Origin: Candidatus Cloacimonadota bacterium
GTDB taxonomy: Bacteria; Cloacimonadota; Cloacimonadia; Cloacimonadales; Cloacimonadaceae
Direction of reading: 5' to 3'
Assembly: GCA_016875595.1 (NCBI GenBank)
Contig: VGPI01000079.1
Span: forward strand, 1 to 9,113
Length of the DNA: 9,113 bases
Shown: in pieces, positions 1-5,001 of the stretch
Layout of the letters: the number at the start of each line of letters is the position of its first letter
Position numbering within the stretch: position 1 is the stretch's first letter
Program-made: the position numbers and the translations under genes
The notes under the pieces: model-generated
Databases searched by the model: none
Told to the model about the DNA's origin: nothing
What the model saw: the letters and a program-made list of their open reading frames with translations, nothing else

Positions 1-82
1 AGCTCCGCCAGGTGAATTCCTTTTTCCACTCCATAGTTCGCCCTGTGTAATAGTCACCTTTCTCTCGAGATCGCCTCGAGTA

Positions 83-148
83 CTCGAAGCCAACTCGAGG
101 CGAACTCGAGGCGAACCTGAGGCGAACCTGAGGCGAACCTGAGGCGAA
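83..148. repeat. 11-bp tandem repeat, five clear units plus one degenerate
   Basis: Units of 11 bp run head to tail. 94-104 and 105-115 are CTCGAGGCGAA; 116-126, 127-137 and 138-148 are CCTGAGGCGAA. A degenerate unit, CTCGAAGCCAA, is at 83-93. An inverted partial copy, TCGCCTCGAG, lies just upstream at 71-80 and could pair with the first units. The period is close to one DNA helical turn, so copies would present the same face. It lies upstream of the first operon and might bind a regulator or be a simple repeat expansion; the sequence does not decide. Confidence 0.9.
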
Positions 149-193
149 AGTTAGATTGACAAACAGGCAAGTAGTGCGAAATTCCTTTACTAA

Positions 194-221
194 TTCACTA
201 ATTCCCCAAGAATGGTAAAAT
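194..221 (+). promoter_or_regulatory. Candidate sigma-70-type promoter upstream of the decarboxylase operon
   Basis: TTCACT (194-199) and TAAAAT (216-221) are separated by 16 bp, matching the consensus hexamers at 4/6 and 5/6. A perfect TTGACA lies at 156-161, just after the tandem repeat, but has no good -10 at normal spacing. Promoter rules in this lineage are unknown, so this is a weak call. If right, the mRNA leader is about 160 nt. Confidence 0.3.
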
Positions 222-390
222 ACGGGAGAAACTGGTGATTTCTGGTCAGGAGAGGAGCGGGTAAAACCTACTTATCTACCTGTCTGATCGGATGATATCA
301 GTAGCGGACAGGACCCTGCCGGTATCGGATAGCCGTCGGCAAGAAACCAGACATAAGTATAACCGAACAATATAGAAGGTGATGAAAGAC

Positions 391-1941
391 ATGGAGATAC
401 CAAAGACGATCATCAAACTCAGGGAACGGCGCGATGTTGCGATGCTGGGTGGCGGAGTCAAACGCATCGATGAACAGCATGCCAAGGGCAAGATGACAGC
501 CCGGGAGCGGGTCAACCTACTGGTCGATCCGGATAGTTTTGAAGAATTTGACCTGTTTGTGACGCACAATTGCAGTAATTTTGGGATGGATAAACAGAAG
601 TTTGCCGGGGATGGTGTCGTAACCGGTTGTGCCACGATCAATGAACGTGTGGTCTATATTTTTGCCCAGGATTTTACGGTGTTTGGCGGATCACTGTCCA
701 AGACCTATTCGGATAAGATCTGCAAGATCATGGACATGGCGCTGAAGAATGGCTGTCCGGTGATCGGACTGAATGATTCCGGCGGAGCACGTATCCAGGA
801 AGGGATAGATGCGCTGGCGGGATATGCCGAGATCTTTTGGCGCAATGTCATGGCATCAGGCGTGATCCCTCAGATCTCTGCCATCCTTGGTCCCTGTGCC
901 GGTGGTGCGGTCTATTCGCCTGCGATTACGGATTTTGTGATCATGGACCAGCAAAACAGCTATATGTTTGTCACCGGTCCCAAAGTGGTAAAAACGGTCT
1001 TGAACGAGACCGTGAGCACGTCAGACCTGGGTGGGGCAGCGGTTCATGCCAGCAAAAGTGGCGTGGCGCAATTTATCAGTAACGATGAGCGCGAGGCACT
1101 GATGCTGATCCGCAAACTGCTGAGTTATCTGCCTTCGAACAACCTGGAGGATCCGCCCTACCTGCCGCCTTCGGATCCGATCGATCGGGCTTGTCCTGAA
1201 TTGGTCGATCTGATCCCGGAGAATCCGAACAAACCTTACGACATCCTAGATGTGATCCATGCCATTGTGGATGACGGCGAGTTTCTGGAAGTGGCACGCA
1301 GTTTTGCCCAGAACGTGGTGGTCGGCTTTGCCCGGATGAATGGCTATCCGGTGGGTATTTTTGCCAATCAACCCAAAGTGCTGGCAGGGGTATTGGATAT
1401 CGACGCCTCGATCAAAGGGGCGCGCTTCGTCCGCTTCTGCGATTCCTTCAACATCCCGTTGATCGTGCTGGAAGATGTTCCGGGCTTCCTGCCGGGCACG
1501 AATCAGGAGCACAACGGCATCATCCGCAACGGCGCCAAATTGCTCTATGCCTTTGCCGAAGCGACTGTGCCGAAGATCACCGTTATTCTGCGCAAGGCAT
1601 ACGGTGGGGCTTATTGCGTGATGAACAGCCGGCACATGCGCGCCGATCTGGTCTATGCCTGGCCTTCGGCAGAGATCGCTGTGATGGGACCCAAAGGAGC
1701 GGTGGAGGTCATCTTCCGGAAAGAAGCGATGGATTCTGAAGATCCCAAAGCCGTTCTGGCACAACGTGAGGAAGAATACCGCGAGCACTTTGCCAATCCC
1801 TTCAGAGCGGCTGAAAAGGGTTACATTGACGATATCATCGAACCGCAGCGCACTCGTTTCCGCTTGATCCGGGCTCTGGAGATGCTTGCCAACAAGAAGG
1901 ACAGCATCCCTCCCCGCAAACATGGCAATATCCCGCTATAA
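391..1941 (+). CDS. mmdA: Methylmalonyl-CoA decarboxylase alpha subunit (carboxyltransferase)
   Basis: This is the cytoplasmic subunit that transfers the carboxyl group from an acyl-CoA, most likely methylmalonyl-CoA, to the biotin of the carrier protein. It has the two-lobed carboxyltransferase fold of the PccB/MmdA family: DSGGARIQEG (residues 129-138), GPCAGGAVYSP (167-177), PGFLPGTNQEHNG (364-376), RKAYGGAYCVMNSR (401-414) and AWPSAEIAVMGPKGA (423-437). The two GGA turns match the family's oxyanion holes. Length is 516 aa, typical for MmdA and shorter than glutaconyl-CoA decarboxylase alpha. ATG 391 is chosen because AGGTGAT (377-383) is a strong ribosome binding site 7 nt upstream; in-frame GTG 379 and ATG 382 overlap that site. 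The downstream membrane subunits point to a Na+-pumping decarboxylase rather than an ATP-dependent carboxylase, as no biotin carboxylase gene is present. Exact acyl-CoA substrate is inferred. The TAA stop overlaps the next gene's ribosome binding site. Confidence 0.9.
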   Translation: MEIPKTIIKLRERRDVAMLGGGVKRIDEQHAKGKMTARERVNLLVDPDSFEEFDLFVTHNCSNFGMDKQKFAGDGVVTGCATINERVVYIFAQDFTVFGGSLSKTYSDKICKIMDMALKNGCPVIGLNDSGGARIQEGIDALAGYAEIFWRNVMASGVIPQISAILGPCAGGAVYSPAITDFVIMDQQNSYMFVTGPKVVKTVLNETVSTSDLGGAAVHASKSGVAQFISNDEREALMLIRKLLSYLPSNNLEDPPYLPPSDPIDRACPELVDLIPENPNKPYDILDVIHAIVDDGEFLEVARSFAQNVVVGFARMNGYPVGIFANQPKVLAGVLDIDASIKGARFVRFCDSFNIPLIVLEDVPGFLPGTNQEHNGIIRNGAKLLYAFAEATVPKITVILRKAYGGAYCVMNSRHMRADLVYAWPSAEIAVMGPKGAVEVIFRKEAMDSEDPKAVLAQREEEYREHFANPFRAAEKGYIDDIIEPQRTRFRLIRALEMLANKKDSIPPRKHGNIPL

Positions 1942-1952
1942 GGACAGATAAA

Positions 1953-3002
1953 ATGAAGTACTTATGGAAGACCAAACGTAGGGTCGCTTTCCTTCAGCGA
2001 CCTAATCCCTCTATAAGGACATATAAAATGAAATACTTATGGAAGTTCAAACGTAGGGTCGCTTTCCTTCCGCGACCCAATCCCTCTATAAGGACATATA
2101 AAATGAAATACTTATGGATAGGCATCGGGCTGATCCTCTGGTTGAGCGGAATATCCGGCACCGTCACCGAGATCGATCCCCTGCTACAGGAACAGATGCT
2201 GCAGAAGGCAGTGCAGACGATCACCGATAGTTTGGCTCAGATCAAAGAACGAGAGATCCTGGGTAAATATGGGTTCAGGGAAACCAATACGCTCCCGGAA
2301 GTGGCGAATGTCCTGAAGGTTCAGGATTATGCGCTCTGGAAGCGTTTTCTGGAGCTCGATCCCAATAATGCACGTCTGGATCTGAGATCATTGCGTGATC
2401 TGGGGATTTCGGCTTATCGGGCACAACTGGCTTTTGAATCGGCGACGCTTGGCTTTAACGAGCTGAACACGGTCTCGGAGGTCTCCACTCTGCTCCAGGT
2501 GCCGATCAAGAAATTCAAGCAATTGAACCTCGATATAAAAAAACCCTTTGACCGCGACATCGATGTCATGACCTTGCAACGCCTGCAGCTCAATCCGATG
2601 GAGGTCAAGGAGATCTGTGACCAGTACCAGGAGACGCGTCTGGCACATGGATTGAGTATTACGCTGGTCGGGATGCTGATCGTGTTTTTTGCCCTGCTGA
2701 TCACCAGCCTGATCATCTCGCAGTTGCACCGGGTTAACCGTGCTCCGACCACTCCGGCGCCAAAGATCATCAAAGTCAATCCCCTGGATGTAGGGGAGCT
2801 TTCCCTCAGCGCCCCACGTCATTCCCCACATCTGAGCAGCAATGACATCATTGCCGCCATTACCACTTTGCATCTGCACCTTCATTCGATCGAGGAACGC
2901 CGCCGGTTGATGCTTACTTTCAAACGCGCATCGGTGAACCTATGGCATGCCAGCCGGGTCACCGCACTGCCCAATTACAGATTTGCCAGGAGAGGACAAT
3001 GA
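1953..3002 (+). CDS. OadG-type membrane subunit of the Na+-pumping decarboxylase, with triplicated start
   Basis: Small membrane subunit thought to hold the beta subunit and the cytoplasmic alpha/biotin subunits together. Three in-frame ATGs (1953, 2028, 2103) each have the same AAGGA site 8 nt upstream. ATG 1953 comes first after mmdA, but ATG 2103 is probably ancestral because it directly precedes a hydrophobic signal or anchor segment. Numbering from 2103 (299 aa): hydrophobic segment about 5-20; two related helical modules, about 57-104 (GFRETNTLPEVANVLKV) and 117-168 (GFNELNTVSEVSTLLQV); one transmembrane helix about 184-206 containing GLSITLVGMLIVFFALLI, the OadG signature; a linker containing VGELSLSAP (230-238) encoded by a palindromic element; and a C-terminal OadG-like segment about 247-299. 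Starting at 1953 adds two basic 25-residue repeats. It is much longer than minimal OadG (around 80-100 aa). Family assignment rests on the helix and position in the operon. Confidence 0.75.
   Translation: MKYLWKTKRRVAFLQRPNPSIRTYKMKYLWKFKRRVAFLPRPNPSIRTYKMKYLWIGIGLILWLSGISGTVTEIDPLLQEQMLQKAVQTITDSLAQIKEREILGKYGFRETNTLPEVANVLKVQDYALWKRFLELDPNNARLDLRSLRDLGISAYRAQLAFESATLGFNELNTVSEVSTLLQVPIKKFKQLNLDIKKPFDRDIDVMTLQRLQLNPMEVKEICDQYQETRLAHGLSITLVGMLIVFFALLITSLIISQLHRVNRAPTTPAPKIIKVNPLDVGELSLSAPRHSPHLSSNDIIAAITTLHLHLHSIEERRRLMLTFKRASVNLWHASRVTALPNYRFARRGQ
1978..2003 (+). repeat. Palindromic element copy 1 (5' repeat of OadG-like gene)
   Basis: GTA, then arm GGGTCGCT (1981-1988), loop TTCCTTC (1989-1995), arm AGCGACCT (1996-2003). 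The arm change G to T is matched by C to A in the opposite arm, preserving pairing; the outermost pair is a G-T wobble. If translated from ATG 1953 it encodes RRVAFLQRP, a different frame from copies 3-9. Confidence 0.85.
2053..2078 (+). repeat. Palindromic element copy 2 (5' repeat of OadG-like gene)
   Basis: GTA, arm GGGTCGCT (2056-2063), loop TTCCTTC (2064-2070), arm CGCGACCC (2071-2078). It keeps the same compensated T-A pair as copy 1, and has one mismatch at the top of the stem. It lies exactly 75 bp after copy 1 and reads RRVAFLPRP in the open frame. Confidence 0.85.
2790..2815 (+). repeat. Palindromic element copy 3, inside the OadG-like coding sequence
   Basis: GTA, arm GGGGAGCT (2793-2800), loop TTCCCTC (2801-2807), arm AGCGCCCC (2808-2815), with one A-C mismatch. 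It is in frame and encodes VGELSLSAP, in the linker between the transmembrane helix and the C-terminal segment. Confidence 0.9.
2988..2995 (+). promoter_or_regulatory. Ribosome binding site deciding the biotin carrier start
   Basis: AGGAGAGG precedes ATG 2999 by 3 to 4 nt. That ATG overlaps the TGA stop of the upstream gene in an ATGA junction, which points to coupled translation. The more upstream in-frame ATG at 2942 lacks such a site and would add 19 non-homologous residues. Confidence 0.75.
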
Positions 3003-3802
3003 AGACCTACAAGCTGCTCATCAACGGAGAAAAATTCGAAGCCAAAGTGCTGGAATACAGCGGAACACATGCCAGAATCAATGTCAATGGCAATGTCTAT
3101 CTGATCGAGATCGAAGACGACAACCGGGAAAATATCCCCAAACTGGCTCTCCAGGAAAAAGCCGTTCCGCTCGCTCCATCCCTTTCCAGCGGGATCGATT
3201 TGAATTCAGGAGAGGTCAAAGCGCCTCTACCCGGCGTGATCCTTGGCATCAAGGTCAAGGAAGGCGATGAGGTCAAACAGGGTCAGACGGTGCTGCTCCT
3301 GGAAGCGATGAAGATGGAATCAGAGATCGCTGCCCCGGTCACAGGCAAGATTTTGAAGATCAGTGTCAAGCAGCGCAGTTTGGTGCAGGAAGGTGACCTG
3401 CTCTTTACCATGGAGATCGCATCAAACGAAAAAGAATCGCTGCCCCGCCCCAAGACGGAAAAGGTCGTTCCAACCGGGATAAAGTCACCATCCGGAGGAG
3501 CGCTTTCCCACAGCGCCCCATCCACACCCTCTCAGTCCGTAGGGGTGCCTTCTCTCAGCGCTCCATCACCTCTGGTCGTCCGGGCTCCCCTGCCGGGTGT
3601 GATCATCGAAGTCCAGGTCAAACCAGGGGATATAGTGAACGAAGATACCGTTGTGCTGGTGTTGGAAGCGATGAAGATGGAATCGGACATCCGTGCCAAT
3701 ATCAATGGCAGGGTCAAAACCGTGTTTGTGCAAAAAGGATCCAATGTCAATGATGGTGATCCGTTGATTGAAGTAGGGGCGCCTTCCTTCAGCGCCCCAT
3801 AG
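2999..3802 (+). CDS. mmdC: Biotin carboxyl carrier subunit with two biotinyl domains
   Basis: Carries CO2 as carboxybiotin from the alpha subunit to the membrane beta subunit. The 267-aa protein has an N-terminal segment (about 1-45), biotinyl domain 1 (about 73-140; LEAMKMES with Lys105) and biotinyl domain 2 (about 194-260; LEAMKMES with Lys226). Both lysines lie in the canonical AMKM motif, so both should be biotinylated. Most decarboxylase carriers have a single domain. The interdomain linker (about 141-193) is rich in Ser, Pro and Ala and contains two element-encoded peptides, GGALSHSAP (166-174) and VGVPSLSAP (181-189). The protein ends in a third, VGAPSFSAP (259-267), with the TAG stop just past the element. 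ATGA overlap with the upstream gene and 11 bp to the next support one operon. The carrier role is secure; the functional use of two domains is unknown. Confidence 0.88.
   Translation: MKTYKLLINGEKFEAKVLEYSGTHARINVNGNVYLIEIEDDNRENIPKLALQEKAVPLAPSLSSGIDLNSGEVKAPLPGVILGIKVKEGDEVKQGQTVLLLEAMKMESEIAAPVTGKILKISVKQRSLVQEGDLLFTMEIASNEKESLPRPKTEKVVPTGIKSPSGGALSHSAPSTPSQSVGVPSLSAPSPLVVRAPLPGVIIEVQVKPGDIVNEDTVVLVLEAMKMESDIRANINGRVKTVFVQKGSNVNDGDPLIEVGAPSFSAP
3494..3519 (+). repeat. Palindromic element copy 4, biotin carrier linker
   Basis: GGA (in place of GTA), arm GGAGCGCT (3497-3504), loop TTCCCAC (3505-3511), arm AGCGCCCC (3512-3519), with one A-C mismatch. It encodes GGALSHSAP in frame. The following 20-nt linker to copy 5 resembles the one between copies 8 and 9. 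Confidence 0.85.
3539..3564 (+). repeat. Palindromic element copy 5, biotin carrier linker
   Basis: GTA, arm GGGGTGCC (3542-3549), loop TTCTCTC (3550-3556), arm AGCGCTCC (3557-3564). Two changes are tolerated as G-T wobbles and one top pair is lost. It encodes VGVPSLSAP in frame and is followed by ATCACCTC, also found after copies 7 and 9. Confidence 0.85.
3773..3798 (+). repeat. Palindromic element copy 6, C-terminus of the biotin carrier
   Basis: GTA, arm GGGGCGCC (3776-3783), loop TTCCTTC (3784-3790), arm AGCGCCCC (3791-3798). It encodes the last nine residues, VGAPSFSAP. The TAG stop (3800-3802) and the AGGAG ribosome binding site of the next gene (3801-3805) follow immediately. Confidence 0.88.
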
Positions 3803-3813
3803 GAGAATTTGTA

Positions 3814-4941
3814 ATGAGCGAACTGCTGCAGTTCTTTCAGACGACTGGTTTTTGGAATGTCACCTGGGGTAACGGGCTGATGATAGTGGCGGGCTTGTTC
3901 TTTGTCTGGCTCGGTATCTACCGGCAGTATGAGCCCTTACTATTGGTGCCGATCGGGTTCGGGATCGTGGTGGGCAATATCCCCGGTGTCGATTTGATGG
4001 GCTCTGGGGTCAATGACGAGGGTTCGGTGCTTTATTATCTGTATTATGGCGTAAAATCGGGGATCTATCCTCCGCTGATCTTTTTGGGGATCGGTGCCAT
4101 GACGGACTTCTCGACCCTGATCGCCAATCCCAAGCTGATCCTACTGGGTGCCGCAGCGCAGCTTGGCATCTTTGCCACGCTCTTGGGTTCGCTACTTTTG
4201 GGTTTCAAGATCTTGGAAGCCGCTTCCATCGGTATCATTGGCGGTGCGGATGGACCCACGTCGATCTTTCTGGCTTCCAAACTGGCACCGGACTTGGTTG
4301 GTACCATTGCCATTGCAGCATATTCATATATGGCATTGGTACCGATCATTCAGCCGCCGATCATGCGTCTGCTTACCACCAGAAAGGAGCGTTTGATCAA
4401 GATGAAGACCCCCCGTTTGGTCAGCAAGCGCGAGAGGATCTTCTTCCCTCTGGTGGGCTTCATTGTAACCACCTTCATCGCCCCGGGCGGAATAGCGCTG
4501 TTAGCGATGCTGTTTCTGGGTAATCTGCTCAAGGAAAGCGGAGTTACCGATCGTCTGGCGATCTCGGCTCGGACAACTTTGGTGGATATTGTCACGATCC
4601 TGATCGGGCTGACCATCGGGGCAAGGACTTCTGCCAGCGAGTTTTTGACTGCCAGTTCGCTGATGATCTTCTTTCTGGGAGCGCTGGCGTTCAGTATCGC
4701 CACCGCTGCCGGAGTGCTTTTTGCCAAATTGATGAATCTGGTCTCCCGAGACAAGGTCAATCCGCTGATCGGCAATGCCGGCGTTTCCGCAGTGCCAAAT
4801 TCGGCACGTGTCTCCCAAATGCTTGGACAGCAATATGATAAATCCAATTATCTGCTGATGCATGCCATGGCACCCAATGTTGCCGGGGTCATCGGTTCGG
4901 CTGTGGCGGCGGGTGTGCTTCTGGGCATACTGGGTAATTGA
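3814..4941 (+). CDS. mmdB: Na+-translocating decarboxylase beta subunit
   Basis: Integral membrane subunit that decarboxylates carboxybiotin and exports Na+. The 375-aa product matches the OadB/MmdB/GcdB family in length and motifs. IIGGADGPTSIF (141-152) carries the conserved Asp146, corresponding to the Na+-binding aspartate of this family. NPLIGNAGVSAVPNSARVSQ (316-335) and APNVAGVIGSAVAAG (353-367) are the conserved C-terminal signatures. Many hydrophobic segments are visible, including about 21-37, 42-57, 107-131, 163-179, 208-238, 257-270 and 281-307. ATG 3814 has AGGAG at 3801-3805, 8 nt upstream, immediately after the palindromic element that ends the previous gene. The sequence cannot separate methylmalonyl-CoA from oxaloacetate or glutaconyl-CoA systems; that comes from the linked alpha subunit. 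Confidence 0.92.
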   Translation: MSELLQFFQTTGFWNVTWGNGLMIVAGLFFVWLGIYRQYEPLLLVPIGFGIVVGNIPGVDLMGSGVNDEGSVLYYLYYGVKSGIYPPLIFLGIGAMTDFSTLIANPKLILLGAAAQLGIFATLLGSLLLGFKILEAASIGIIGGADGPTSIFLASKLAPDLVGTIAIAAYSYMALVPIIQPPIMRLLTTRKERLIKMKTPRLVSKRERIFFPLVGFIVTTFIAPGGIALLAMLFLGNLLKESGVTDRLAISARTTLVDIVTILIGLTIGARTSASEFLTASSLMIFFLGALAFSIATAAGVLFAKLMNLVSRDKVNPLIGNAGVSAVPNSARVSQMLGQQYDKSNYLLMHAMAPNVAGVIGSAVAAGVLLGILGN

Positions 4942-4951
4942 TGAAGGCAGT

Positions 4952-4988
4952 TTTGTCTACACTAAGGAAATTTGTCCACCTATAAGGA
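4952..4988 (+). repeat. Imperfect direct repeat in the mmdB-glgP gap
   Basis: TTTGTCTACACTAAGGA (4952-4968) is followed by TTTGTCCACCTATAAGGA (4971-4988). The second copy includes CTATAAGGA, the 9-mer also found in each start repeat of the OadG-like gene (1936, 2011, 2086). Possible ribosome binding sites for glgP are AAGGAG (4985-4989 region) and GAGGA (4992-4996). No terminator is visible in this 60-nt gap, so read-through from the operon is possible. Confidence 0.5.
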
Positions 4989-5001
4989 GTAGAGGATCAG
5001 A

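Larger units (their letters stand above)
1..390. other. Leader region without a supportable gene
   Basis: No convincing coding sequence lies before 391. One frame is open from base 2 to about 140, but it runs into the 11-bp repeats and has no recognisable protein, so it is not called. Another frame ends with TAA at 48-50 and could be the tail of an upstream gene, which cannot be tested here. The region holds the 11-bp tandem repeat, possible promoter hexamers and a leader of roughly 160 nt before mmdA. No riboswitch or RNA family was recognised. Confidence 0.6.
1930..2118 (+). repeat. 75-bp tandem repeat triplicating a ribosome binding site and start codon
   Basis: A 39-bp segment occurs at 1930-1968, 2005-2043 and 2080-2118. 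It holds ATCCC, CTATAAGGACA, the ATG and the codons for MKYLW. Copies two and three are identical; copy one differs at three positions. The two 36-bp spacers (1969-2004, 2044-2079) each contain one palindromic element and differ from each other at four positions. The period is exactly 75 bp, or 25 codons, so the frame stays open. It looks like element insertion with duplication of the target, or amplification of an element plus its start region. Confidence 0.95.

Noticed and set aside
2..142. Open frame at the window start as the 3' end of an upstream gene
   Set aside because: It reads through the 11-bp repeats, gives a low-complexity product and matches nothing I recognise.
317..341. Leader hairpin (TGCCG with CGGCA) upstream of mmdA
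   Set aside because: Only 5 bp of outer stem around a 15-nt interior with a bulged inner stem; not distinctive enough to call a riboswitch or attenuator.
1246..1923. Long minus-strand open frames opposite mmdA, mmdB and glgP (for example 1246-1923 and 5281-5874)
   Set aside because: They lie entirely opposite well-supported genes, have no recognisable domains and are expected by-products of codon bias.
391..4941. Oxaloacetate decarboxylase operon
   Set aside because: The beta and gamma-type subunits fit, but the alpha subunit is an acyl-CoA carboxyltransferase, not the pyruvate carboxylase-like OadA.
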